From Mucilaginibacter dorajii (GTDB lineage Bacteria; Bacteroidota; Bacteroidia; Sphingobacteriales; Sphingobacteriaceae): a stretch of DNA of 64,000 nucleotides. Location of the stretch: the NCBI RefSeq assembly GCF_024808255.1, contig NZ_JANTYS010000001.1, positions 186,001 through 250,000 on the forward strand. Direction: 5' to 3'. The notes below the pieces were generated by a model. That model worked only from the letters and a program-made list of their open reading frames with translations, did not search any database and was not told the origin of the DNA. Position 1 is the first letter of the stretch; each line of letters starts with the position of its first letter. Shown piece after piece: positions 8,806-17,468 of the stretch. A program made the position numbers and the translations under genes.

Positions 8806-8844
8806 AGCCGGTGTGAAGTTTGGCGATGGATCACCGGCTTTTTT
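8806..8844 (+). terminator. Hairpin with T-run in the receptor leader
   Basis: AGCCGGTG pairs with CACCGGCT across an 18-nt loop, and a T-run follows on the plus strand. No intact plus-strand gene precedes it, so it is either a relic terminator or, read on the minus strand, a structured 5' leader of the receptor mRNA. Confidence 0.45.
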
Positions 8845-8901
8845 ATGTGGGAGAAATTGTTACATAGGCGATTAGATTAACATGCGCCGCAAATAACGAC
8901 A

Positions 8902-8924
8902 TTATTTAGAATCAATCCAAATAA
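8902..8924. promoter_or_regulatory. Fur-like box upstream of the siderophore operon
   Basis: TTATTTAGAAT, a central C, and AATCCAAATAA form a 23-bp near-palindrome (9 of 11 positions symmetric) with the TTTAGAnT flavour of iron-box sequences. It lies between the TonB receptor gene and the broken AraC gene. Iron control of the operon is inference. Confidence 0.5.
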
Positions 8925-8959
8925 AAAACGAATGCTTTAATAGCTCGTTTGATGTATAA

Positions 8960-9733
8960 TCATTCGGATTTAGTGCGGATGGAAACGCAATAATCAAAGA
9001 GAGCTCCATCGTATTTGTGAGAAAGAATCAGTTGATACGAACCATTAAATATCCTTCCAAATCCGGGAAATACCAGTTTGTTTCCATCACTTTGGATAAT
9101 GAAACACTGCGTCGATATGCGCTCGAAAATAAGATTGTATTGGAAAAGCATCAGCAAATAAAACATAAATTGTTTTTTGAAGCCGATGATTTTCTGAATT
9201 CCTATTTTTTTTCACTAAGTCCCTATATCAATAAAATAAAAGAAGCGACCCCAAAATCAGCAAATTTAAAAATCAGGGAAGCGGTTGGGCTTTTGCTTCA
9301 AAGCAACCCTGATTTGAAATACATTTTGTTTGATTTTTCAGAACCATACAAGATAAATCTTGAAGAATTTATGAATCAGAACTATATGTTTAATGTATCG
9401 GTGGAAGCATTTGCAAAGCTGACTGGAAGGAGTGTTTCCAGCTTTAAGCGGGATTTTGCAAAAACTTTCCAAACAACGCCCAAAAATTGGCTAAGGGAAA
9501 AACGTTTGGACGAAGCAATGTACCGCATTAGGCAAAAGCAAGAAAGGCCCGCGGATTTTTATCTTGACCTGGGTTTTGAAAATCTATCACATTTTTATTA
9601 CGCTTTTAAGCAAAAGTTTGGGTCATATATTAGCTATTTACGATCAAGCTGTTTTAGAGGCAAAAAGCGACAAAGGCAAAGCGTTTTTAATAAAAATGTT
9701 TGGAAAAAGCTTTGGTTATCAAATGGCCGATGA
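8960..9733 (+). pseudogene. AraC-family regulator truncated at both ends
   Basis: The C-terminal half is a clear AraC DNA-binding domain: FAKLTGRSVSSFKRDF is the first helix-turn-helix, and PADFYLDLGFENLSHFYYAFKQKFG the second. The upstream part (KESSIVFVRKNQLI, then QFVSITLD) matches the sensor domain of the Bacteroidota relatives. The frame is open from 8960, but the only conventional start is GTG 9017 and roughly 45 N-terminal residues are missing. After FKQKFG the sequence turns into unrelated basic residues (RGKKRQRQS). Both ends look like recombination junctions, so I treat it as a broken gene; a shortened but functional regulator from GTG 9017 is the alternative. Confidence 0.65.
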
Positions 9734-9929
9734 CCGTTATACGGCATTAATCGAACCACATCTTAGAGCGTTTTCGTTAAAAGAGTTGGAAGCAATTGTT
9801 GAAGAGGTGAACGGCAATAGCCAGGTCAACGGTCGAAGACGTGCAAGAACCGATAATTATAATGTTAAAGAACGAATATTAGAGTTGAACAAAAATTTCA
9901 GTTTCGCGAAATATCAAAATTTTGTTTAG
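9609..9929 (+). pseudogene. Fragment of an unidentified gene fused to the AraC remnant
   Basis: In the frame overlapping the end of the AraC remnant is a coding-like run of about 106 codons (starting near GHILAIYDQAV, including DDRYTALIEPHLRAFS and NGRRRARTDN, stop at 9927-9929). It has no start codon or upstream part of its own, so it is probably the C-terminal piece of a gene whose front was lost when it was joined to the AraC sequence near 9610. I do not recognise the family. Confidence 0.45.
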
Positions 9930-9980
9930 GCCAGCCGCATGCGGCAAAAGGCATGATATTTTAATTATTAGTGGCAAACC

Positions 9981-10012
9981 ATAAAAGGCCACCATTGTTG
10001 GCAGCCTTTTAT
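9981..10012 (+). terminator. Intrinsic terminator-like hairpin
   Basis: ATAAAAGGC pairs with GCCTTTTAT (9 bp) across a 14-nt loop, downstream of the plus-strand gene fragments. Confidence 0.5.
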
Positions 10013-10187
10013 CCCAAATACAGTTGTTAGATAGGGAGAGTTCTGAACAACGCCTCTTATTTATTGATTATTAGCGATTTACATTAATTGTTGCTCCTTG
10101 CTCTACGAATGACGCAATAGCAAAATGACTCTAATTGTTAATTCAAGTATATAAATAATATTAAAAAAGTCTATTTTCTTTTATCAG

Positions 10188-10216
10188 CGGGTTGGTTCGA
10201 GCCTAGCCTCAGGATA
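10188..10216 (+). other. tRNA 3'-end-like remnant, possible attachment site
   Basis: GGTTGG, TTCGAGC and CTAGCC can fold as a T-arm with G-U pairs, followed by an acceptor-like tail. No other part of a tRNA is present. Together with the terminator and TTTGCAC repeats that follow, it resembles the junction left where an integrative element entered a tRNA gene. Confidence 0.35.
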
Positions 10217-10236
10217 CTGAAAATCAATTATTTAAC

Positions 10237-10262
10237 CCCACTCGCCAGAGTGGGTTTTTTTT
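10237..10262 (+). terminator. Intrinsic terminator
   Basis: CCCACTC and GAGTGGG form a perfect 7-bp stem with a GCCA loop, followed by eight Ts. It sits between the tRNA-like remnant and the direct repeats at 10264-10284. Confidence 0.8.
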
Positions 10263-10263
10263 A

Positions 10264-10393
10264 TTTGCACAAAATTTGCACAAAAATGAAGTTTAAATTT
10301 TTTTCAAATTTGAATTTTCGTAGATATTCCGCTTGTAATGGTACCTGTCCTTTAAACAATGAGAACCAATTTTACCTTTCAAGAAGCAAATAG
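10264..10393 (+). other. Direct TTTGCACAAAA repeats and a 35-codon remnant
   Basis: TTTGCACAAAA occurs twice in tandem, then ATG 10286 opens a short frame beginning MKFKFF with a stop at 10391-10393. In Bacteroidota such repeats often lie just ahead of tyrosine-integrase genes inserted at tRNAs. The rest of an integrase is absent, so this would be a scar. The identification is tentative. Confidence 0.3.
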
Positions 10394-10681
10394 TAACATC
10401 AAAAAGTATATAATCCGGGTCGGAGCTAATCGGACTATTTCTATGATCGAATTAATGAGATTTGACTCAAACATCTTTATTGAATCGTATGGAAGCGTTG
10501 ACATTTGAAGAGTTGCCTGGACTCTAACCTGCAACCTTTTAATTGAACGTCCGAATCAACATCAAATCTATTCTAATCGCTTATTGTAGCAATGCTCCTG
10601 TATTTGCAGTACGTACAAACTTACAGCTTCCTTAATCTTTTTGATATAAGTATCGAACATTGCATACCAAAATTGAGCACT
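10394..10681. other. AT-rich spacer
   Basis: I see no supported gene or clear signal in this stretch. Confidence 0.4.
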
Positions 10682-11089
10682 TTATCTGTTATATAAATTA
10701 CTGGCCCTGGGTTTAATGTCGTATAGTACACATAAGTCTGAAAAATATTCCCCCATCCTTGTAAAGATAAACGCACGAAACAACGTCCAAGGAAATAAAA
10801 GGGTATTGTCCTTACTTGGCATCTTATCTTTAAAGTGATTGGTCTTGTAAACTTTACTTGTTTCAATTGAATAAGTATGGACAGTTACATTTCCTTCGGA
10901 ATAACTGCCATATATTACGTTGATTGGTTTTAATATATCAATGTCCGAAATCTCAACATAATAAAAGATATAAGTTGCCTCATTAAGATGCTTGAATTTG
11001 TCATCCTGAAAATAAATAATGTCAAATCCACCGTCCGAGCTGCTGCGCAAATTCCTTATACTTCTCCTTTCAAAATTGAGAAAAGCCAT
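10682..11089 (-). CDS. Hypothetical protein
   Basis: This 135-aa frame starts at ATG 11089 and encodes a soluble protein with no signal peptide or membrane helix. It is rich in aromatic residues (IIYFQDD, IFYYVEIS) and ends with a basic, low-complexity tail. I do not recognise a domain. It stands alone on the minus strand between the integration scar and the first PUL, in AT-rich DNA, and may be a cargo gene of a former element. A second, shorter minus-strand frame overlaps its 3' part and is not supported. Confidence 0.4.
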   Translation of the reverse strand: MAFLNFERRSIRNLRSSSDGGFDIIYFQDDKFKHLNEATYIFYYVEISDIDILKPINVIYGSYSEGNVTVHTYSIETSKVYKTNHFKDKMPSKDNTLLFPWTLFRAFIFTRMGEYFSDLCVLYDIKPRASNLYNR

Positions 11090-11286
11090 ACAATTTAACA
11101 GCGCGCTCTGTTTGCTCTCAGTTATAAGTCAACATGCTGTGGTTTATCTACTCTGGGGGTAAAATACTCTGAAAACATCGGATCAGGCTGACAAATATTA
11201 AGAAAGTTTCAACTCTTTTGGGGGCTGGCATAGCTTGAGAACACTATAACTGTAAAAGCTTACAGCTGATACTAACATCTCGTTCA

Positions 11287-14031
11287 ATGAAAAGCAACTA
11301 CATCCTGTCAAGGAGAGCATTTTTAAAAGATTCCATAATCCTGTCCGGCACCCCATTTGTGTTCAATAAAGATTTTCTAAATGAACTGTTGTTAGATGCA
11401 CATGTGATTGAGGCGCCTTTGACATGGCTTCAAAAAGCAACTTTTCCATCGTCTTCCGGTTTAACCTGGGGTGTTCCCTGGCCTCAAGGTAAATTAAAAG
11501 CTGGTAATTCATTTTACTTAAAAGATGGGCAGGGCAATAAAAAAACGATTCAATCCTGGCCTCTTGCCTACTGGCCCGATGGTTCGCTTAAATGGACAGC
11601 CCATGCGGCTACGGGCCTGGTATCCGATACCGATTATTCTGTAGTAGCTGGCAAATTTGCAGGTAATGTTTCAGGCTTGAATGTTGATTCCCTAGCCACG
11701 GTGCTAACAGTTGATACCGGGACTATTAAAGCTATTATTCCTAAAACCGGCGATGTGCTTATTCAAAGTTTATCAATTAAGAATAAGGTTATTGCAACAA
11801 ACGGAAAGTTAATCTCTATTATACAAAATGGTCCCGATGACGAAAACGCTATATCGCTTATTAGGAAGAAACTAACCGGCAGAATTAACCAGGTAGAATT
11901 AGAACAGAACGGTCCTGTTAGGGCTGTAATAAAGATTACGGGAACGCACAGCGATGGTGAGATTAACTTTCTTCCGTTTATTGTTCGTCTCTATTTTTTT
12001 GGGGGGAGCGATGAGGTGAGGATCATACATACTTTAATCTATAATGCCGATGAGCAAACACAGTTCATCAAAGGTTTAGGGCTTGATTTTAATGTCCCGC
12101 TTAGCGGCGAACTGCATAACCGTCATGTACGTTTTGTTAATAGCGAAGGAAAGGGCTTGTTCGCCGAAGCGGTGAGGGGACTTACCGGACTGCGCCGAAA
12201 CCCGGGTAAAGATATAACCGACGCCCAGCTTGCCGGTAGGGCGACCCCATCTTTTGAACAATTCCCGGCCGAAGTAAAAAACAACCTTAAATATATACCG
12301 GCTTTTGGCGACTATACTTTACTTCAAGGAAGTTCATCCGGTTTTACCATCCGTAAACGCACCAAACCTGGGCATGGCTGGCTCGATGCGGGTGCTGGCT
12401 CCCGCGCGTTGGGAACGGTTTATTTGGGCTCCCCTAACGGTGGCCTGATAGCGGGCATCCGGAACTTCTGGCAAAGTTTTCCCGCCCAATTGGATATCCG
12501 CGATGCGGCCAGCAACACCGGAAAGATTAATCTATGGCTTTGGTCGCCGGAAGTGCCTGCAATGGACCTTCGTTTTTACCATGATGGTATGGGCGAAGAT
12601 ACCTATGAAAAACAGCGGGACGCACTCGATATCACTTACGAAGATTACGAACCCGGTTTCGGAACTTCACATGGAGTTGCCCGCACAAACGAACTGGTTT
12701 TAAAAGCAGTCGAGGTAAACTCCGAAAGGGAAAAACTGCTTCAAATAGCCCAGGCTATTGAAAATCCGCCAAGACTTATCTGTGATCATGCCTATTTAAT
12801 GAAGCAAGGAGTTTTTGGCGCAAACTGGGCAGTGGAAGACCGGTCAACCCCGGAAAAGGCATCTTTAGAGCTTCAGCTTCAGCAATACTTTGAATACTAC
12901 AAAAAACAGGTTGATGAGCACCATTGGTACGGTTTCTGGAACTATGGCGATTTCATGCATACTTATGATACCGACAGGCACACCTGGCGGTATGACGTAG
13001 GAGGTTTCGGTTGGGACAATTCAGAACTATCAACCGATCTTTGGCTTTGGTATTACTATCTCAAAACCCAGCGGGCCGATGTTTTTCATATTGCGGAAGC
13101 CATGACCAGGCATACCGGCGAGGTTGATGTTCATCATATCGGAAAATTTGCGCCCTTAGGCTCAAGGCATAACGTGATGCATTGGGGAGATAGCGCCAAG
13201 CAGCTCCGCATTAGCACGGCTGCAAACCGTAGGTTTTATTACTACCTCACTGCTGATGAACGGGTGGGTGATTTGCTCAGGGAACAGGTTAATGCTGCTA
13301 AAACACTGAGCCGGATCCAGCCCAACCGCAAGTTGGAAGGGATAAGGGACCAGCCGCAACCCGAGTTTTCTGAAAATAAGATCCCCGCAGGCTTCGGTAC
13401 CGATTACGGGGCCATTGCCGCCGCCTGGCTTACTGAGTGGGAGCGTACGGGTAGCCCGCAGATCAAACAAAAGCTTGTAAATAGTTTACAAACTATTGCC
13501 GCACAGCCACACGGTTTTTTTACCGGGCATGGGATACTGCACCTTGATACCGGTAAATTTGATATCACTGCCAGTCAGGAACTCAGCGTTTCTCACCTGA
13601 ACGCTGTATTTGGCCTTACCGAAATTATTGAAGAATTACTGCCACTGGTTAATGTGCGCGCTTTTGAAAAAACATGGCTGCAATACTGCCGCCTTTACAA
13701 TGCATCGACACAGGAACAGGGGCAAGAGCTGGGGCAGTCGCTTACAAAACTTAACCTTGGGCAGGGGCATTCGCGCCTCACCGCTTACGCGGCCTATAAA
13801 ACAAAAGACCCTAAGTTGGCCGCGCGTGCCTGGGCCGAGTTTTATAGTGGCAAAGCAGGTATCAAACCAGGGCATGTTAAAGTACAACAAATAAAAGGAC
13901 CTGCTGTGCTTAATCCTGTGGAAGAAGATGCAGAGTTATCAACCAATGCGGTAGCACAGTGGGGGCTTGCGGCTATTCAATGCCTCGCCTATGTTGGCGG
14001 CGATATCCCGGAGCAGGCAACAAACAAATAA
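11287..14031 (+). CDS. Exo-rhamnogalacturonan lyase family protein (PL26-like)
   Basis: This is a 914-aa secreted protein. The N-terminus has a twin-arginine-like signal (SRRAFLK followed by a hydrophobic stretch). The architecture, beta-rich N-terminal domains followed by an alpha-rich toroid (about residues 480-850) with conserved aromatic and His motifs (HWYGFWNYGDFMH, DVHHIGKFAPLGSRHN), is that of the PcRGLX/YetA group to which PL26 exo-rhamnogalacturonan lyases belong. These enzymes remove unsaturated disaccharides from the ends of rhamnogalacturonan I by beta-elimination. The PL11 lyase gene 10 bp downstream supports the substrate. It opens the PUL; the product would be periplasmic or surface-exposed. 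Confidence 0.82.
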   Translation: MKSNYILSRRAFLKDSIILSGTPFVFNKDFLNELLLDAHVIEAPLTWLQKATFPSSSGLTWGVPWPQGKLKAGNSFYLKDGQGNKKTIQSWPLAYWPDGSLKWTAHAATGLVSDTDYSVVAGKFAGNVSGLNVDSLATVLTVDTGTIKAIIPKTGDVLIQSLSIKNKVIATNGKLISIIQNGPDDENAISLIRKKLTGRINQVELEQNGPVRAVIKITGTHSDGEINFLPFIVRLYFFGGSDEVRIIHTLIYNADEQTQFIKGLGLDFNVPLSGELHNRHVRFVNSEGKGLFAEAVRGLTGLRRNPGKDITDAQLAGRATPSFEQFPAEVKNNLKYIPAFGDYTLLQGSSSGFTIRKRTKPGHGWLDAGAGSRALGTVYLGSPNGGLIAGIRNFWQSFPAQLDIRDAASNTGKINLWLWSPEVPAMDLRFYHDGMGEDTYEKQRDALDITYEDYEPGFGTSHGVARTNELVLKAVEVNSEREKLLQIAQAIENPPRLICDHAYLMKQGVFGANWAVEDRSTPEKASLELQLQQYFEYYKKQVDEHHWYGFWNYGDFMHTYDTDRHTWRYDVGGFGWDNSELSTDLWLWYYYLKTQRADVFHIAEAMTRHTGEVDVHHIGKFAPLGSRHNVMHWGDSAKQLRISTAANRRFYYYLTADERVGDLLREQVNAAKTLSRIQPNRKLEGIRDQPQPEFSENKIPAGFGTDYGAIAAAWLTEWERTGSPQIKQKLVNSLQTIAAQPHGFFTGHGILHLDTGKFDITASQELSVSHLNAVFGLTEIIEELLPLVNVRAFEKTWLQYCRLYNASTQEQGQELGQSLTKLNLGQGHSRLTAYAAYKTKDPKLAARAWAEFYSGKAGIKPGHVKVQQIKGPAVLNPVEEDAELSTNAVAQWGLAAIQCLAYVGGDIPEQATNK

Positions 14032-14041
14032 GCTTTTAATC

Positions 14042-15970
14042 ATGAAACATCCCTACATAAAAATACTCTTCTTCTTGTTTTTCATTTGTATTGGTACCCG
14101 CGTTCTCGGACAAAAGCAAGTGGAGTACCTTAAACGCGGGTTGATAGCCATGAAATATGATGACAAACACGTGTTCCTGAGCTGGCGTTTACTCACCAGT
14201 GAATCTGAGGGTATAGGGTTTAACATTTTCAGAGAGCAGAAAGGACAGCGTATCATTAAGCTGAACAAGCTGCCGCTAACACAAGGAACTAACTACACCG
14301 ATAGTACGGCTAATTTAGCCACAGACAATACCTGGTATGTAGAGCCGGTTAATAAGCCAGCATCAGCAAGATCAAAGCCGGCAACCATCCTGGCAGGCGC
14401 TGCACCAAAACAATATTTTTCTGTACCGATACAGCAGCCTGCAGGCGGCACCCTGGATGGCAGGGCTTACACCTATAATGCCAATGATGCTACCGTTGCC
14501 GATCTGGATGGCGATGGGGAATATGAGATCATTTTAAAATGGGACCCCACAAACGCACAAAACCCGCCTCAAACCGGGTTCACCGCCAATCAGATCATTG
14601 ATGCCTATAAAATGGACGGCACAAGGTTATGGCGTATCGACCTGGGTAAAAATATCAGGTCGGGAGCAGCCTATACGCAAGTGCTGGTTTATGATTTTGA
14701 TGGTGATGGCAAAGCCGAGTTGATCACTAAAACTGCCGATGGTACGATTGATGGCAAGGGTAAAGTAATCGGTAACGCTGATAAGGACTGGCGTACCTAT
14801 GATAAAACTTCGGGTTGTTACGGTAAAATTGTTGACGGCCCGGAGTATTTGACGGTGTTTGAGGGGAAAACTGGTGCGGCTTTAGCCACTAAAAGTTATA
14901 TTCCCGACAGATATCCGCTTAATGGCTGGGGAGGTACAGGAGGTAATGGTGGGAATGATAGTACCGGTGGCCGCCCTGACCGCTTTACTGCCGGCGTTGC
15001 TTATCTTGACGGGAAACATCCAAACGCCTTTTTTGTGCGCGGCTGGTACGGCCGTACAGTAATTGCTGCGTGGGATTGGAATGCTGGAAAACTCAGCCAA
15101 CGTTGGGTGTTCGATTCAAAGAACAGGGAAAATCCTTATTCGGGCATGGCTAACCATAGCGTTAGTGTTGCAGATGTAGATGGCGACGGAAAAGATGAAA
15201 TTTGCGTGGGCGCTATGACCGTTGACGATAATGGCAAGGGTTTGTATTCTACAGGCTTTGGCCATGGCGATGCGCTTCATGTAGCCAAAATGGATCCGGA
15301 AAGTAATAGCGTGCAGGTTTTCGGTATTCATGAAATAGAAGATACGCTGAAAACTCCGCCAAGGCCTGGTGTAGCTTTATTTGACGCGGGCACAGGCAAA
15401 GTAAGGTTTGCTATTGGTCGTAACGTTGATGTGGGCAGGGGAGTAGCGGCTGATATCGACCCCACGCATCCGGGTTTTGAAAACTGGGGTGGCCCGGGAG
15501 GCCTGCGCGATCTCAACGGCAAAACCATAAGTGATGTGGTACCATCTTCAACCAATTTTGTGGTATGGTGGGATGCCGACCTCACCCGCGAACTGCTGGA
15601 TAAAAACCGCATTGATAAATGGGATTGGAATAACAACCGCACTGTAAACCTGCTTACAGCTACCGATTGCGTAGCAAATAACGGAACCAAAGCAACGCCA
15701 TGCCTCAGTGCCGACTTGTTTGGAGATTGGCGGGAAGAAGTGATATGGCGAACAAAGGATAATAAAGAACTCCGTATTTATTCAACAGTAATACCAACAG
15801 CGTACAGATTTGCAACCCTGATGCAGGATCCGCAATACCGTACCGCTGTTGCCGGGCAAAATGTTGGATATAATCAGCCGCCGCATCCCGGTTTTTATTT
15901 GGGAGCAGGTATGCATAAAGTTGTTAAAGAGCCGGTAACCATAGTTAAACAAAAGCAGGAAAAGAAATGA
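14042..15970 (+). CDS. Rhamnogalacturonan lyase (PL11)
   Basis: This protein of about 642 aa starts at ATG 14042 with a signal peptide (KILFFLFFICIG). An upstream in-frame Met at 13967 lies inside the preceding gene and is rejected. A short N-terminal beta domain (LKRGLIAMKYDDKHVFLSWR) precedes an eight-bladed propeller. The propeller holds calcium-binding loops of the DxDGDG type (DLDGDGEYEIILKWDP, DFDGDGKAELITKTADG, DVDGDGKDEICVG), the hallmark of PL11 YesW/YesX-type lyases. These cut the Rha-GalA backbone of rhamnogalacturonan I by beta-elimination with Ca2+. It overlaps the next gene by 4 bp (ATGA), so the three genes are one transcript. Confidence 0.93.
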   Translation: MKHPYIKILFFLFFICIGTRVLGQKQVEYLKRGLIAMKYDDKHVFLSWRLLTSESEGIGFNIFREQKGQRIIKLNKLPLTQGTNYTDSTANLATDNTWYVEPVNKPASARSKPATILAGAAPKQYFSVPIQQPAGGTLDGRAYTYNANDATVADLDGDGEYEIILKWDPTNAQNPPQTGFTANQIIDAYKMDGTRLWRIDLGKNIRSGAAYTQVLVYDFDGDGKAELITKTADGTIDGKGKVIGNADKDWRTYDKTSGCYGKIVDGPEYLTVFEGKTGAALATKSYIPDRYPLNGWGGTGGNGGNDSTGGRPDRFTAGVAYLDGKHPNAFFVRGWYGRTVIAAWDWNAGKLSQRWVFDSKNRENPYSGMANHSVSVADVDGDGKDEICVGAMTVDDNGKGLYSTGFGHGDALHVAKMDPESNSVQVFGIHEIEDTLKTPPRPGVALFDAGTGKVRFAIGRNVDVGRGVAADIDPTHPGFENWGGPGGLRDLNGKTISDVVPSSTNFVVWWDADLTRELLDKNRIDKWDWNNNRTVNLLTATDCVANNGTKATPCLSADLFGDWREEVIWRTKDNKELRIYSTVIPTAYRFATLMQDPQYRTAVAGQNVGYNQPPHPGFYLGAGMHKVVKEPVTIVKQKQEKK

Positions 15971-16686
15971 AGCAATTAATTTATGGTTTAGCAATATTGG
16001 TGGTAATCCAAATAACTCAGGCACAAGCTCAGATAGGTTTTAAGCGGCACAAGGTTGATAGTAAGGTAAATGAAACACTAATATTTGAAGATGATTTTTC
16101 AAAACCGCTTGATACTACCTTATGGAGAGTAGAACTGGAAAACTCGCCAGGATCATCGGTTAACACTCAAAACGATAAATTGGTGCTCAATACAGGAGCA
16201 GGCGTGACGGTATGGCTTAAAAACAAGCTAACAGGTGATTTGCTGATTAGCTATGACCGGAAAATTATCGTTGGGAATGGCGTATTTGACAGGCTTTCTG
16301 ATCTTAACCAATTTTTCATGGCTTCAGAACCTCATGCTGATAGCCTGGCCCAAAGGAACGGGCAACTTGACGAATATAATTCCTTGAAACTGTATTACGT
16401 TGGCATGGGTGGTAACTCAAACACTACCACCCGTTTCAGAAAATATGATGGATTGGGTAACCGAAATCTTCTGGCCGAATACAACGACCAGGAGCACTTG
16501 CTAACTGCTGATAAAATTTATCACATTGAAATTAAAGTGCATAACGGCGAATTGAGTTACACCATAAACGGAAAGCTGTTTTTTAGCTTCAAGGATAAGG
16601 AGCCGTTAACGGAAGGTTATTTCGGCTTCCGGTCTACAAAATCTCATCAGGAGATCAGTAACCTGAAAATTTACACCATCAATTAG
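15967..16686 (+). CDS. DUF6250-type secreted protein
   Basis: This 239-aa secreted protein has a signal peptide ending near QAQAQ and a concanavalin-like beta-sandwich pattern (IFEDDFSK...W, DLLISYDRKI, GYFGFRSTKSHQEISNLKIY). The ending LxIYxI is common in laminarin-binding-like jelly rolls. The DUF6250 family commonly accompanies pectin-degrading enzymes in Bacteroidota; its activity is not established to my knowledge. ATG 15967 overlaps the PL11 stop, so it is translationally coupled. It could be a lyase, a binding module, or a debranching enzyme for rhamnogalacturonan. Confidence 0.75.
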   Translation: MKQLIYGLAILVVIQITQAQAQIGFKRHKVDSKVNETLIFEDDFSKPLDTTLWRVELENSPGSSVNTQNDKLVLNTGAGVTVWLKNKLTGDLLISYDRKIIVGNGVFDRLSDLNQFFMASEPHADSLAQRNGQLDEYNSLKLYYVGMGGNSNTTTRFRKYDGLGNRNLLAEYNDQEHLLTADKIYHIEIKVHNGELSYTINGKLFFSFKDKEPLTEGYFGFRSTKSHQEISNLKIYTIN

Positions 16687-16779
16687 CAGCCTACCAGGGG
16701 TTAATTGCCATTATGAAATTGTAAATAAAAGGTCATTTAAATAATAAATCCATAAAAATTAAGTGTTGATAATACAATT

Positions 16780-16811
16780 GTCTATAAAATCTATAGACTT
16801 TGTTATATTTG
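16780..16811 (+). promoter_or_regulatory. Palindrome plus -7 box upstream of the sigma gene
   Basis: GTCTATA and TATAGAC (16780-16786 and 16792-16798) are perfect 7-nt arms around AAATC. They are followed by TATATTTG at 16804-16811, an exact TAnnTTTG match. The palindrome lies where the -33 region would be, suggesting a regulated promoter for the sigma factor gene starting at 16827. Confidence 0.5.
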
Positions 16812-16826
16812 ACCAAAATTACCCCG

Positions 16827-17420
16827 ATGTTACTACAGAAAATTCAGGATCGCACGGATAAGGAGCTGCTTGAACTGCTGAGGCAGGATGATTCTGAAGC
16901 ATTTGAAGTGATCTACAAAAAGTACTTTAACCGTTTGTATGGTCATGCTTTTAAAATGCTAAGGGATAAAGCTGTTTGTAAAGATATCGTTCAGGAAATT
17001 TTCGTTCAGTTGTGGGCAAAAAGGCACACCCAGGATATTCAGGCATTAGATGCTTATTTGAATGCCATTACCCGGTTCCAGGTTTTTAAAACTATTCGTT
17101 CATCACGCGTACACGAAGATTTGTTTGATTCGGAACACGAACTGCCTGTCTGTTGTAACACCGAAAACAACGTTACCGAGAAAGAGATCTCGATGGTATT
17201 ATCCAGCGGTGTTGCGCAGCTTCCTGAAAAATGCCAGGCAATATTCACGATGAGCAGGATGCAGCATCTATCAACAAAGGAGATTGCTTTAAAACTGGCT
17301 ATAGCCCCCAAAACAGTAGAAAATCAGCTTACCATAGCGCTTAGAAAGCTAAGGGTAAACTTTGCCGATTTTTTACCTGCGCTTATTTTAGTAATCCATT
17401 ATTCTCTTCGTCAATTTTAA
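16827..17420 (+). CDS. ECF RNA polymerase sigma factor (FecI-like)
   Basis: This is a sigma factor of about 197 aa. Region 2 is seen as FEVIYKKYFNRLYGHAFKMLRD followed by DIVQEIFVQLWAKR. Region 4 is seen as LPEKCQAIFTMSRMQHLSTKEIALKLAIAPKTVENQ. The translation can be opened from a TTG at 16800, but that overlaps the -7 box; ATG 16827 fits the family start (LLQKIQDRTDKELLELLRQ). It is followed 48 bp later by its FecR-type anti-sigma partner and then by a SusC with an STN domain, the standard trans-envelope signalling cassette. It should transcribe the SusC/SusD operon when substrate binds SusC. Confidence 0.93.
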   Translation: MLLQKIQDRTDKELLELLRQDDSEAFEVIYKKYFNRLYGHAFKMLRDKAVCKDIVQEIFVQLWAKRHTQDIQALDAYLNAITRFQVFKTIRSSRVHEDLFDSEHELPVCCNTENNVTEKEISMVLSSGVAQLPEKCQAIFTMSRMQHLSTKEIALKLAIAPKTVENQLTIALRKLRVNFADFLPALILVIHYSLRQF

Positions 17421-17468
17421 TTGATCTGGCTTTGGGGGTAAGGGCTATTCTCAAACACTTACCTACAA

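Noticed and set aside
13610..13894. Open frames on both strands inside the PL26-like gene
   Set aside because: They are shadows of the 914-aa frame, which has continuous domain structure.
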